From an uncultured Mobiluncus sp. (GTDB lineage: Bacteria > Actinomycetota > Actinomycetes > Actinomycetales > Actinomycetaceae), in assembly GCF_943914685.1 (NCBI RefSeq), contig NZ_CALUCZ010000007.1:1-64000 (forward strand): 64,000 nt of DNA, written 5' to 3'. A program made the position numbers and the translations under genes. Under the pieces are notes generated by a model. That model was given only the letters and a program-made list of their open reading frames with translations. It was not told the origin of the DNA and ran no database searches. Numbering within the stretch: the first letter of the stretch is position 1; every line of letters begins with the position of its first letter. Of this stretch, positions 17,409 through 26,178 are shown one piece after another.

Positions 17409-18359
17409 CTAAGGGTGAAAGATAAGCGGACTAGGAGGGAGATTTTCGGGTCTCCAGGTCGCCGCGGCTTGTGTCAGGATTTCTTTCGTGGGGCGGGTCA
17501 ATAGTTTGGTCGCGTCAGTTTTCGCGGTCGGCCACCCCAACGTTTCCAAGACTCTCAAGAGAATCTGTTGGTCAGACCACCCCAGGGCGTTCAGTTCGGG
17601 ACGGGTCACCGATTTATCTCGCTTGGCCAAGCGCTGCCCCTGCGCATTCAGGACCAGCGGCACATGAGCATAGGTGGCTGGGCGGCCGCCCAAAGATTCG
17701 GTGAGCCAGGCCTGCACCGGAGCGCTGGAGGCCAAATCAGCCCCCCGCACAATCTGGTCCACGCCTTGATTCATGTCGTCCACCACCACGACCAGCTGAT
17801 AAGCCCAGTCTCCATCGGTACGTCGCAGCACGAAATCGTGGAGCAGGCCGGTCAGCGGCCCCAACAGGGAATCGTGTACCGTATATTCCATTCCTTGCGG
17901 GGCTCGCAGTCGCAAGGCCGGTTTGCGGCCTTGCGCTGCCAGGGCAGCTCGTTTTTCCACTCGCTCACAGTCACTCAAGTCCCGGCAGCTTCCCGGATAA
18001 ATCCCGGGTTTCCCGTGCGGCGCACTGGCAGCGGCCGCAATGTCTGCCCGCGAACAGTAGCATTCGTACACCAGACCATTTTGTACTAACCGTTCCAAAG
18101 CGGCTTGGTACAGCTCGTGGCGTTGCGACTGGTAGACAACTCTCTCATCGCTCTGCAGACCCAACGCCGTCAGGTCCTCCAGGGCTTGGGCGGCAAAACC
18201 AGGACGAGAACGTCCGGTATCGATGTCTTCTATTCGCACCAAGAATTCGCGCCCGCTGGATTTAGCGAACAGGTACGCCGCCACTGCAGTGCGCAGATTC
18301 CCGAAATGCATGACTCCCGATGGGCTGGGGGCAAACCGGCCGAAGCCACTTCGACTCAC
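17409..18359 (-). CDS. gluQ: Glutamyl-Q tRNA(Asp) synthetase
   Basis: A 316-residue truncated glutamyl-tRNA synthetase paralogue without an anticodon-binding domain. It attaches glutamate to queuosine of tRNA(Asp). The HIGH-like motif is MHFGN (17-21) after APSPSG, the zinc-site cysteines are in YECYCSRADI and YPGSCRD, and the KMSKS equivalent is LAKRDKS. It starts one base after the lysS stop, so the two are co-transcribed, lysS first. The symbol assumes the standard YadB-type activity. Confidence 0.9.
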   Translation of the reverse strand: MSRSGFGRFAPSPSGVMHFGNLRTAVAAYLFAKSSGREFLVRIEDIDTGRSRPGFAAQALEDLTALGLQSDERVVYQSQRHELYQAALERLVQNGLVYECYCSRADIAAAASAPHGKPGIYPGSCRDLSDCERVEKRAALAAQGRKPALRLRAPQGMEYTVHDSLLGPLTGLLHDFVLRRTDGDWAYQLVVVVDDMNQGVDQIVRGADLASSAPVQAWLTESLGGRPATYAHVPLVLNAQGQRLAKRDKSVTRPELNALGWSDQQILLRVLETLGWPTAKTDATKLLTRPTKEILTQAAATWRPENLPPSPLIFHP

Positions 18360-18360
18360 A

Positions 18361-19926
18361 CTACACCCGCTTGACCAGCGGGAACGTGATAGTTTCGCGG
18401 ATTCCTGCTCCGGTCAAGGTCATCAGCAGACGGTCCAGGCCCATTCCCATACCACCGGCGGGAGGCATTCCCTGTTCCATTGAAATGAGGAAGTCCTCAT
18501 CCACTTCCATAGCTTCCGGATCTCCGTTGGCGGCATCTAAAGCCTGCTGTTCAAAACGCGCCCGCTGCACCACTGGGTCGTTCAACTCAGAATAGCCGGT
18601 GGCAACTTCGAAACCGCGAATCATCAAATCCCACTTTTGCACCTGGCCGGGCTTGTCAGGGTGGGTCTTAACCAGAGGCGAGGTATCTTCGGGGAAATCG
18701 CAAACAAAAGTGGGTTCCCACAATTTGTCGCCAACGAGTTCTTCCCAGAGGACTTCCACAATTTTCCCGGAGGTATAGTAGGGTTCCAGCTCAACGTCAA
18801 GCCGATCCGCCAAAGTCACCAAGGCGTCTTTCGGGGTACGCACCGTAACTTCCTGACCCAGCGCCTCAGACAGGGAACCATAGAGGTCAATCCACTTCCA
18901 TTCCCCGGACAAATCGAACTGAGTACCATCGTTCAAGGTCACAACTTCGGAGCCAAACACGTCCCGGGCGCAGCGCTGAATCATCTCCCGGGTCAGGTCC
19001 GCAATCTGATGGTAGTCCCCGTAAGCGCAATACACCTCTATCATGGTGAATTCCGGGGAGTGCGAAGAATCCGCGCCCTCGTTACGGAAGTTCCGGTTGA
19101 TTTCAAAAACCTTGTCTATTCCGCCAATCAGGCAGCGCTTCAGGAACAGCTCCGGGGCGATACGCAGGTAGAGCTCCGTGTCGTAGGCGTTCATGTGGGT
19201 CACAAAAGGACGGGCGGCAGCCCCGCCGTGCAGGTTTTGCAACATGGGGGTTTCTACCTCGAGGTAGTCGTGCTCGTCCAGGTAGCGGCGCAGCGTCTGC
19301 ACCACCCGGGAGCGATTGCGCACCATGTCGCGAGCGGCTGGACGCATAATCATATCCAGGTCACGCCGACGAACCCGCATATCTTCACTCAAAGAGACTT
19401 CTTCGCCGGCTTCATTAGTGTATGACTTCGGCAAGGGGCGCAGCGCTTTACAGGTCAGCTGCCAAGAATCCACGAAAATGGACAGCTCTCCGCGTTTAGA
19501 GCTGATGACCCGACCGTGGACAAACAGGTGATCGCCCAGGTCAACCTCTGCCTTATAGGCGGACATCGATTCCGGGCCGACCTCCCGTTCACTAACCATA
19601 ATCTGAATGGTGGAACCGTTGCCCTCTTGCAAAGTGGCGAAAGCCAACTTGCCGCTGGAGCGCATCAGACGAACCCGCCCGGCCAAGCCGACATAGTCTT
19701 CGGTTTCTTCCCCCGCCTGCAAATCCGGATACTTCTGACGAACTTCGGAAATGGTTGCGGAAATATCCACGTGTACCGGGTAGGGAGTCCTGCCTTCGGC
19801 CAGCATCTTGGCACGTTTTTCCGCACGGATTCGGATCTGTTCAGGAGCCTCGGCCGCATACGTCTCATCGTCGCTCGCCGCCGGCGCTGGGTTTACTTTC
19901 TCAGTTTTGTTTTTGTTTTCAGCCAC
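18361..19926 (-). CDS. lysS: Lysyl-tRNA synthetase, class II
   Basis: A 521-residue enzyme charging tRNA(Lys). The OB-fold anticodon domain spans about 60-170 (VGLAGRVRLMRSSGKLAFATL). The catalytic core has motif 2 (FEINRNFRNEGADSSHSPEF) and motif 3 (GMGLDRLLMTL). An acidic and Lys-rich N-terminal extension of about 25 residues precedes the fold. GTG 19926 has no usable ribosome site, but TAAACT (plus-strand 19933-19938) ends 6 nt before it, pointing to a leaderless mRNA. gluQ follows with a 1-bp gap. Confidence 0.97.
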   Translation of the reverse strand: MAENKNKTEKVNPAPAASDDETYAAEAPEQIRIRAEKRAKMLAEGRTPYPVHVDISATISEVRQKYPDLQAGEETEDYVGLAGRVRLMRSSGKLAFATLQEGNGSTIQIMVSEREVGPESMSAYKAEVDLGDHLFVHGRVISSKRGELSIFVDSWQLTCKALRPLPKSYTNEAGEEVSLSEDMRVRRRDLDMIMRPAARDMVRNRSRVVQTLRRYLDEHDYLEVETPMLQNLHGGAAARPFVTHMNAYDTELYLRIAPELFLKRCLIGGIDKVFEINRNFRNEGADSSHSPEFTMIEVYCAYGDYHQIADLTREMIQRCARDVFGSEVVTLNDGTQFDLSGEWKWIDLYGSLSEALGQEVTVRTPKDALVTLADRLDVELEPYYTSGKIVEVLWEELVGDKLWEPTFVCDFPEDTSPLVKTHPDKPGQVQKWDLMIRGFEVATGYSELNDPVVQRARFEQQALDAANGDPEAMEVDEDFLISMEQGMPPAGGMGMGLDRLLMTLTGAGIRETITFPLVKRV

Positions 19927-20055
19927 CGTCCTAGTTTAGACCATAACCAGGGGGTGTTGTTTCGCAAGGGTTTTACCCCCGTCAACCGGGTCCCTCACGG
20001 GAGCGAGCCGGGTAAAATTGCCCCAAGAAGTCAATCACGATGTTTAGGGGATTCG

Positions 20056-20319
20056 ATGCAACTTTCCGCCGCTGACAAGACGACTGTTTCCGCCCGGCTG
20101 AGCGAGGCCAAGCAGTCCTTAGATGAGGTTATCGACCTCATGGATACCGACGCGGACGCAAGCGCGTTGATTTCTAAGTTGAACGAATCATCGAGACGCT
20201 TAGACCGAGTCTCTTTCGCCCTGATGGTATCCAGTTTGCAGGGTACCGTCGAGGCCAGCGAACCGGAACGTGCGGCAAACATCAAGCACCTCGAGCAGCT
20301 GTTCTTGCATATCGAGTAG
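20056..20319 (+). CDS. CsoR-fold small protein lacking the metal ligands
   Basis: An 87-residue all-helical protein that aligns with the CsoR/RcnR (DUF156) repressor family. RLSEAKQSLDEVIDLMDTD and KLNESSRRLDRVSFALMVSSLQ match the family's first two helices and spacing. The Cu(I) ligands Cys36, His61 and Cys65 of M. tuberculosis CsoR correspond here to small or hydroxyl residues (Ser/Ala, Ser, Thr), and the protein has no cysteine at all. ATG 20056 lies 5 nt after AGGGG. It may be a regulator with another signal, or a structural relative. The assignment rests on my own alignment, so it is moderate. Confidence 0.6.
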   Translation: MQLSAADKTTVSARLSEAKQSLDEVIDLMDTDADASALISKLNESSRRLDRVSFALMVSSLQGTVEASEPERAANIKHLEQLFLHIE

Positions 20320-20332
20320 GCGGCGCCTGGAG

Positions 20333-20686
20333 TTAACCAACCGGGTGATTGTGCGCGTCCACATGAACCACGCGAGGAGTCAGGTTCCGAGCTGTTTCTT
20401 CGTCAACAGTGGCGTAAGCAATGATAATGACTAGGTCTCCGGGAACCACTAGGCGAGCAGCGGGTCCGTTCATCTGAATCGTGCCAGAACCGCGGGTGCC
20501 GGCAATAGTGTAGGTGGTCAGGCGCGAGCCGTTATTGACATCGACCACATCGACTTGTTCTCCTGGCAGGATGTCGGCACGCTGCAGCAAATCCGCGTCA
20601 ACAGTGATGGATCCGACATAGTTGATGTCCGCATCGGTCACGGTAGCGCGATGAATCTTGCCGCTCATCATGGTTCGCATCCGCAT
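20333..20686 (-). CDS. panD: Aspartate 1-decarboxylase
   Basis: A 117-residue pyruvoyl enzyme that makes beta-alanine from aspartate for pantothenate. The proenzyme cleaves itself between Gly25 and Ser26 (NYVGSITVD), and Ser26 becomes the pyruvoyl group. KIHRATVTDADINYVG is the family signature. Three Met codons stand at the start. ATG 20686 is kept, though ATG 20680 has better spacing from GAGGGGG and matches the usual MRTM start. It is 148 bp downstream of panC on the same strand. Confidence 0.96.
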   Translation of the reverse strand: MRMRTMMSGKIHRATVTDADINYVGSITVDADLLQRADILPGEQVDVVDVNNGSRLTTYTIAGTRGSGTIQMNGPAARLVVPGDLVIIIAYATVDEETARNLTPRVVHVDAHNHPVG

Positions 20687-20834
20687 ATTTCCCCCTCAAC
20701 AGGTCTCCCGGTTTGCTCCTCAGGTAGTGACGTCCCAGGGGGCTTTCACAGGGTAGTCCGAAATAGGCTACGGTCGCAACATCTCCCCTGTCCCGCGGCT
20801 CACCCCGCAAGGCGCGGCAAGACCCTTGTGACCT

Positions 20835-21671
20835 CTACAGTTGTACGTCCATATTGTCAATCAGCCGAGTGGAACCAACTTTCGCCGCCAGCGCCAAGAT
20901 GGCGCGGCCGTGGTAATCGCCGGTAATCGGCACGAACCCCACCGGGTTTACCAGGGCGACATAATCCACGTCTATCCCCGGCACCGACTCGAGACGCTGC
21001 CGCACCTTGGCCGCCAAATCGCCTGCACCGAGCCGGGACGCGTTTTCCCGCCCCCACGTCAGAGCCTGGGACAGGTTGAGGGCGGTGTCGCGTTCTTGGG
21101 GGGACAGGTAACGGTTGCGCGAACTCAAGGCCAGACCGTCAGGTTCCCGGCGGATTTCCACCGGCAAAATAGTCAGGGGGAAGTCCAGGTCGGTAACCAT
21201 CTGGGAGACAATGGCGAGCTGCTGGGCGTCTTTCTTGCCGAAAGCAGCCACATCGGGACGGGTCAGATGGAACATCTTGCCCACCACCAGCAACACTCCA
21301 GCAAAGTGCGTGGGGCGAGTTTTGCCTTCCAGAATTGTGGCGGCGCGCCCAGGATCGAAACGGACCAGAGCCTCGCCAGCCGGATACATGACCTCAGGGG
21401 TAGGAGCAAACAACGCGTCAGCCCCGACCGCCTGGAGCTTGGCGGCGTCACCTGCCAGGTCGCGCGGATAGGTGTCATAATCTTCGCCGGGAGCGAACTG
21501 GGTAGGGTTGACGAACACTGTCACCAGCACGGTATCCGCCTGGGCTTTCGCGGCTCGCACCAAATCTAAATGCCCCTCATGCAGGGCTCCCATGGTCATG
21601 ACCAGGCCAAGCTTGCCACTGACCCCGTTGCGCCAAGCACTGAGTTCTGAGCGTGTTTTGAGAATTTCCAT
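20835..21671 (-). CDS. panC: Pantothenate synthetase
   Basis: A 278-residue ATP-dependent ligase joining pantoate and beta-alanine. It shows MGALHEGH (27-34), the ATP-site motif GKKDAQQLAIV and LSSRNRYLSP. ATG 21671 follows GGGAGG with good spacing. panD lies directly downstream, so both last-step pantothenate genes form one unit. panB is not in the window. Confidence 0.97.
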   Translation of the reverse strand: MEILKTRSELSAWRNGVSGKLGLVMTMGALHEGHLDLVRAAKAQADTVLVTVFVNPTQFAPGEDYDTYPRDLAGDAAKLQAVGADALFAPTPEVMYPAGEALVRFDPGRAATILEGKTRPTHFAGVLLVVGKMFHLTRPDVAAFGKKDAQQLAIVSQMVTDLDFPLTILPVEIRREPDGLALSSRNRYLSPQERDTALNLSQALTWGRENASRLGAGDLAAKVRQRLESVPGIDVDYVALVNPVGFVPITGDYHGRAILALAAKVGSTRLIDNMDVQL

Positions 21672-21766
21672 GTTTTTCCTCCCCCCTTCAGTTTAGTCAT
21701 TTCCCCGACCCGTTCCGCAACGTGAAATTGTAGGTTGGTCCAGAGATGAGTTGATAAATTCGAACC

Positions 21767-22843
21767 ATGAAATTATTGGCTTCACCCCCGTTTCATTTTC
21801 GCTTGGGTGCCTACACTTTTGGCCATTTTGCCGTTGAGTTCGTTGCCAACTATTTCCTGATTACCATCATTGGTCCTCACCTGGTCGAAAAAGAACAGAT
21901 GCTTACCATGTTGCTGATTTACAACGCCTGTGATTACGGACCGCAGGTGCTGATTGGTTTGGCAGACGATATTCTCCGGCGCAATCACTTTTTTGCCGCA
22001 ATCGGCCCGGCACTTATTATCTGCAGTTACTTTTTCCGAGGCGACGCGTGGCTGATGGCGGGAGTGCTGGGTGTGGGGATGGCATTCTCACACGTTCCGA
22101 TGGGCCGACAAGTTCTCCAGGACACTCCCGATCGATACACGGCTTTGTCTATTTTTGTTTCCGGCGGGGTTCTGGGAGTGTTCCTCGGCCGACAAGTTGC
22201 CTTCACCCACATCGCGATTTGGTGGCTATTGATAGCTATTTTGGCTATTTTTGCGGTATTGCTCCTCGCGTTGGGAAGCCACGAGTCGCAGTGGAATAAC
22301 CAGGCTGAGCAACGAACTCAGAATCTGGATTTGCAGTTAGAGAGGCGTTCCTATCTGGCCATACTCTCTCTGATGGCCATCATCATCTTGCAGTCCTTTG
22401 CCTCCGCAGCGATGGTTTTTCAGTGGTCCGTAGGGTGGCTGGCCTGGGGCGCAGCTTTCGCGGCCTGCTTAGGTAAAGCCTTGGGCGGCGTCTTTGCAGA
22501 TTGCTTTGGATACCGCAATACCGTGCTGTATTCCTTGACCGCGGCTGCGATTTTGGCAGGGTTTTCAACTTCAATACCCGTATTAGGTATTATTTTTCTT
22601 TTCTGTTTCAACCTCACCGGCGCGACCATTATTGCCCGACTGCCGCGACTTTTGCCCTCATCTCCCGGAACTGCTTTCGGCTTGTACAAAATGATGCATT
22701 TCATCGGATTCTGTCCGATATTGCTCTGCGGGGCACAGACATTTTGCACGCCATTTCTGTTGATTGGGCTGACCTTAGTGGTCGGTCTGCTCATGCTCCT
22801 CGAAAACTCCCTAAGCCCCGCGGCTGCGCACCAAGGCGACTAA
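21767..22843 (+). CDS. MFS-like integral membrane protein of unknown function
   Basis: A 358-residue polytopic protein with about 10-12 hydrophobic segments. A loop with short acidic and Arg-rich stretches (GLADDILRRNHF, VFADCFGYRN) recalls the MFS A-motif loops. I do not recognise a substrate family. Start ATG 21767 has no ribosome site but TAAATT at 21755-21760 ends 6 nt upstream, so it is probably leaderless. It is the first of three co-directional genes encoding a small membrane protein and a surface SH3 protein, with gaps of 2 and 40 bp. The three probably act together at the cell envelope. Confidence 0.65.
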   Translation: MKLLASPPFHFRLGAYTFGHFAVEFVANYFLITIIGPHLVEKEQMLTMLLIYNACDYGPQVLIGLADDILRRNHFFAAIGPALIICSYFFRGDAWLMAGVLGVGMAFSHVPMGRQVLQDTPDRYTALSIFVSGGVLGVFLGRQVAFTHIAIWWLLIAILAIFAVLLLALGSHESQWNNQAEQRTQNLDLQLERRSYLAILSLMAIIILQSFASAAMVFQWSVGWLAWGAAFAACLGKALGGVFADCFGYRNTVLYSLTAAAILAGFSTSIPVLGIIFLFCFNLTGATIIARLPRLLPSSPGTAFGLYKMMHFIGFCPILLCGAQTFCTPFLLIGLTLVVGLLMLLENSLSPAAAHQGD

Positions 22844-22845
22844 AC

Positions 22846-23181
22846 ATGTTCGTTACAGTGCTGATTCGCTCGCTGATTATAAATTTCGGGATCACGCTGG
22901 CCACAGAGTTGCTGGTGGCTCTGGTCTGGAAACTGCACACCCCTCGCGAGCTCGTCGCAGTGGCATTGGTGAATCTCATTACGAATCCCCCTCTGACCAT
23001 GACTATGACCTGGATACGGTTCAGCTCCATAGGGTTATACAGCCAGTGGTTTTTGGTGTTTTTTGAACCAATAATTGTGTTCATAGAGGGCCTCCTCTAT
23101 AAACGTGCCCTTCGCAGCTGTCGCGTCCATACCTGTTCTCCCTGGTTGCCAATCTTTCTTCGGTATTATGCGGATATGTGA
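22846..23181 (+). CDS. Small membrane protein, unknown
   Basis: A 111-residue protein with about three hydrophobic helices (VTVLIRSLIINFGITLATELLVALV, LVAVALVNLITNPPLTM and WFLVFFEPIIVFIEGLL) and a Cys/Arg-containing tail. ATG 22846 lies 2 bp after the stop of the MFS-like gene, which indicates coupling. No family is recognised. The NPPLTM motif and charged ELL segments resemble small energy-coupling or sensor membrane proteins, but that is not enough to name it. Confidence 0.65.
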   Translation: MFVTVLIRSLIINFGITLATELLVALVWKLHTPRELVAVALVNLITNPPLTMTMTWIRFSSIGLYSQWFLVFFEPIIVFIEGLLYKRALRSCRVHTCSPWLPIFLRYYADM

Positions 23182-23221
23182 TTGCAGGCGTGTGGTACTT
23201 TTTAATCAGCAGGAGGTAGAG

Positions 23222-23878
23222 ATGCGACACATTAGTGCTAACTCGAGTTTCTTTCGTTTCTCCATCTTTACCGTCACAATCTTCTTTGCCCTAGCCTTGA
23301 TTATCCCCTTCGCTGCTTTTGCGGACGTGGGCACCCCCTGGGACTCTCGCGATACAGATGAAGACTACTACGCGGTGGTGACCAGTCCGGACGGAACCCT
23401 CAACGTGCGTACAGGCCCCAGCACGGATTACGACATCGTTACAGTGCTCCAAAACAGAGAAGTAGTCCACGTCATCGCTTCTTCTTCGGAAAATGCGCAT
23501 GGCAAGCACGTTTGGTTGCTTCTGGAGTCTCCCCGAGGGTGGGTCAGCGCTGATCTGATCACAATAGATGACGGCCGTCCACTCCCTGCTTTCATGACTC
23601 CCCATCCCACGCCAACCGCTACGGTCACGGAAACCGTCGCACCCACGCCTTCTGAACAAACCACGACGAGTTCTCCCTCCGCAACCCCCACGGCTTCCGA
23701 AACTTCCGCAACTCCGAAAGCCTCCGCAACCCAGGCAAGCCCTACGGAACCAGCTCAGCACAGCAAAGATACGCTGGTTCGGGTTCTGATTATCGGAATT
23801 GTTGTTGGGGTTACGCTGATGGCGTTGCTACTGCTTTACCTGCTATTTATCCGTAAGAAACAGGCGCCACAAAGCTAA
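23222..23878 (+). CDS. Anchored extracellular SH3b-domain protein
   Basis: A 218-residue surface protein. The signal peptide spans 1-35 (ALALIIPFAAFA). A bacterial SH3 domain covers about 48-115, with the hallmark GTLNVRTGPSTDYDIVTVL and GWVSADLI. A Thr/Ser/Pro/Ala stalk follows at 125-180, then a transmembrane helix (VLIIGIVVGVTLMALLLLYLLF) and a short basic tail. SH3b domains often bind cell-wall peptides. The strong AGGAGG ribosome site 5 nt before ATG 23222 contrasts with the leaderless first gene of the cluster. The stop overlaps the convergent PH-domain gene. Confidence 0.85.
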   Translation: MRHISANSSFFRFSIFTVTIFFALALIIPFAAFADVGTPWDSRDTDEDYYAVVTSPDGTLNVRTGPSTDYDIVTVLQNREVVHVIASSSENAHGKHVWLLLESPRGWVSADLITIDDGRPLPAFMTPHPTPTATVTETVAPTPSEQTTTSSPSATPTASETSATPKASATQASPTEPAQHSKDTLVRVLIIGIVVGVTLMALLLLYLLFIRKKQAPQS

Positions 23879-25608
23879 TTTTCTACAGTTGAAACCACTC
23901 GTTCCAGCCAGGCGGCGGGAGGTTCTTTCTGACGCGCCATGTCCGCGTGGGAAACTTGCAGTTCCCAGAGTCTTTGCGCGGACTCATTTGGCAGATGGTA
24001 CACCGTGGTCGGCACCACCCCCGGCACCAAGTGCAGTTTGACGTTCGCCATTCCCAAAGCCCGTTGCAACGGTCCTTGCCGCAAGGCTACGGATTGCATC
24101 CGGCAATGCGGCACGAACGATACGCGGCGGGTGATTCTGCCGTCGCGAATCATCACCATCGTCGTGGTCAGCACGGCAGCCTTCCGGTTCCACGTAATCC
24201 AGTCAAACCAGCGGGCTTTCGGCGAAGCGGTAAAAATACCAGGCGCTGGCCCGGAGCCGTACATCATAACTTCCAAGAGGTTTGTACCGGCTGTTCCAAT
24301 TTCGGCGCCATTGAGGTCGGTGACCGCGCCGAGGTCATGTTCCATCATCCACAATGCCTGCAACGCCTGGGTTCGCGTTCCTACCGGCAGCATCACGTGA
24401 GAGCTGGTCTTGTTCTTATTGTTGCCGTTCCCTTCGGCGGCGCCCTGGTAGCCGGCCATAGTTAACTCGACCCGCCACCAGTCCTTGCCTCGCCACAACA
24501 GGGGTTGTTTCAAGACGACGGCGTGGACTCGTCCGGGAGGAATGGTTTGGGAATCATGGGTGGTCAGTCCGTGGCGCAGACGGATTCCGTCAGCAGAGGC
24601 CGCCGCGGTAAAGTTCCAACCTTCGTTAACTTTTTGCCCTATCGCCGTGATAGTAGCAAAAATACCGCCAAGCACACCGAGCAGAGCTTGAGGTGCCAAT
24701 AACATCGCGGCCCAGAAACTGTCCGCGTCACCGCTCATGAAGATGGCTATCGCCGGGATTAGCCCCAGTACAAACAGCAGGGGGATGAGCAGCACCGCGA
24801 ACCAGGTAGAAATGGAACGCAGAATGGAACCTACCAACATATCGGTTGGCACTTCGTAAAGTGTTGTCTCCGGGGCTTCCCCGCTGGCACTAGGCAAGGC
24901 TCCGACCAGTCCGGCCTCACCAATCCCGATAATTTTTGTACCATTCGTTAAAGAATTAGCGGCGTCCACCACGGGGCCAGTTACGGTTTTTTGACCGGAC
25001 GCCTTTGATAAGACTTCAGCTCGCAACGCCTGCGCCTGGGAGGCTTTCAGATACATAATGTCAATCTGAGAACCGCTGGCTCCCGCAGAATCCACGTGTA
25101 GCTTCGCCAAACCGAGCAGACGCGGCACCAACGGGGCAATAACATCTACCGCCTGAATCCGGTTCAGCCGCATATGACGTTCCTTTTTGAAAATGATTCC
25201 GTGGCGAAACAAAACCGCTTCATCAGTCAGCGCATAAGCGGTAAATCTCCAGCTCAGATAGACAAAAAGCAACAACAACAGAAGCAGCGCCGCGACTGCC
25301 AGCAGGGAAAACAACAACACCGGCAAGACCTTTCCTGTCGACTGCATCGCAGCCATCTCCTTGGAAAGGTCACGTATCAAGTCGAGCTGCGAATAAATAA
25401 CCGCCACCAGCACCACCAGAATCCCCCACATCTGGGTCAGTGGTGTCAAGGGGTGCACTTTGCGCCAAACCGGAGGTTGCGCAGCAACGCTATCGGGGTC
25501 TGAACTGGCCAGACTCCCCTCTGACGAGCCCTGCGAAGGTAAGGCCGCCGAAGATTCTTTGGGCGTCCCCTCCGGGGGTTCCCAGCCAGGATTAATTGGT
25601 TGTGTCAT
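23875..25608 (-). CDS. Membrane PH-domain protein, YdbT-like
   Basis: A 577-residue protein with a disordered acidic N-terminus (about 70 residues), then hydrophobic pairs alternating with repeated bacterial PH (bPH2) domains. Its layout matches YdbT: FTAYALTDEAVLFRHGIIFKK, GIRLRHGLTTHDSQTIPPGR and VLTTTMVMIRDGRITRRVSF mark three such domains. It follows the single-domain PH protein by 19 bp. In Bacillus the ydbST pair is linked to resistance to antimicrobial compounds; a role here is inference. Confidence 0.85.
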   Translation of the reverse strand: MTQPINPGWEPPEGTPKESSAALPSQGSSEGSLASSDPDSVAAQPPVWRKVHPLTPLTQMWGILVVLVAVIYSQLDLIRDLSKEMAAMQSTGKVLPVLLFSLLAVAALLLLLLLFVYLSWRFTAYALTDEAVLFRHGIIFKKERHMRLNRIQAVDVIAPLVPRLLGLAKLHVDSAGASGSQIDIMYLKASQAQALRAEVLSKASGQKTVTGPVVDAANSLTNGTKIIGIGEAGLVGALPSASGEAPETTLYEVPTDMLVGSILRSISTWFAVLLIPLLFVLGLIPAIAIFMSGDADSFWAAMLLAPQALLGVLGGIFATITAIGQKVNEGWNFTAAASADGIRLRHGLTTHDSQTIPPGRVHAVVLKQPLLWRGKDWWRVELTMAGYQGAAEGNGNNKNKTSSHVMLPVGTRTQALQALWMMEHDLGAVTDLNGAEIGTAGTNLLEVMMYGSGPAPGIFTASPKARWFDWITWNRKAAVLTTTMVMIRDGRITRRVSFVPHCRMQSVALRQGPLQRALGMANVKLHLVPGVVPTTVYHLPNESAQRLWELQVSHADMARQKEPPAAWLERVVSTVEN

Positions 25609-25627
25609 CTGTCATTCCCCGTCGTGT

Positions 25628-26128
25628 TCACAATCCCGCTCGCAAGGATTCACCGCGCGCAGTGAGGATTTGACGCAGGCGATCAGCCTCGTCTCGATCC
25701 AAACCGGGAATGCTCGCCGCTGATTCCATCGAAGCCGTCTTCATGCTGACCTGAGCAATGCCGAAAATCCTGTCGATAGGCCCCTGTTGCACATCGACAA
25801 ACTGCATCCGCCCGTAGGGAATCGCCCACATCTTCTTAAACATGATGCCGCGACGCAAAAACAGATCCCGCTCGGACTCAGCATAACCCCACGCCTTGAC
25901 CTGACGCGGAATTAACCACAGCTGCCACACCAGCAGACCAATCGGTACAATTTCCAGGAGCCAAAACCACGGAATACCTTGTGTGAACATCATTACCCCC
26001 GCGAATACCCCGAGAGCCAGGGCGAAAACCACAATCCACACCAGCAGCCCCAGAATCCGCACCGTGATGAGTTTCATGGAAATCGGTTTAAACGTCACAC
26101 CCTCAGGATTAAATAATTCACCACTCAT
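25628..26128 (-). CDS. Membrane PH-domain protein, YdbS-like
   Basis: A 166-residue protein with two transmembrane helices at about 22-63 and one bPH2 domain (AESERDLFLRRGIMFKKMWAIPYGRMQFVDVQQGPIDR). It is the usual upstream partner of YdbT, and the two are co-transcribed. The ATG has no ribosome site, but TAAGAT (plus-strand 26135-26140) ends 6 nt before it, which points to a leaderless mRNA. Confidence 0.85.
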   Translation of the reverse strand: MSGELFNPEGVTFKPISMKLITVRILGLLVWIVVFALALGVFAGVMMFTQGIPWFWLLEIVPIGLLVWQLWLIPRQVKAWGYAESERDLFLRRGIMFKKMWAIPYGRMQFVDVQQGPIDRIFGIAQVSMKTASMESAASIPGLDRDEADRLRQILTARGESLRAGL

Positions 26129-26178
26129 AGGGCTATCTTATCTGGGCACACGAAAATTATTCGAGTCAGGATTGATAT

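Noticed and set aside
18637..19425. 262-codon frame opposite lysS
   Set aside because: Shadow of the lysS coding strand; the translation is Gly/Arg/Val/His-rich with no family match.
19516..20055. N-terminal extension of the CsoR-like gene
   Set aside because: The extra 180 codons run antisense through the lysS start; a good ribosome site and ATG at 20056 define the real start.
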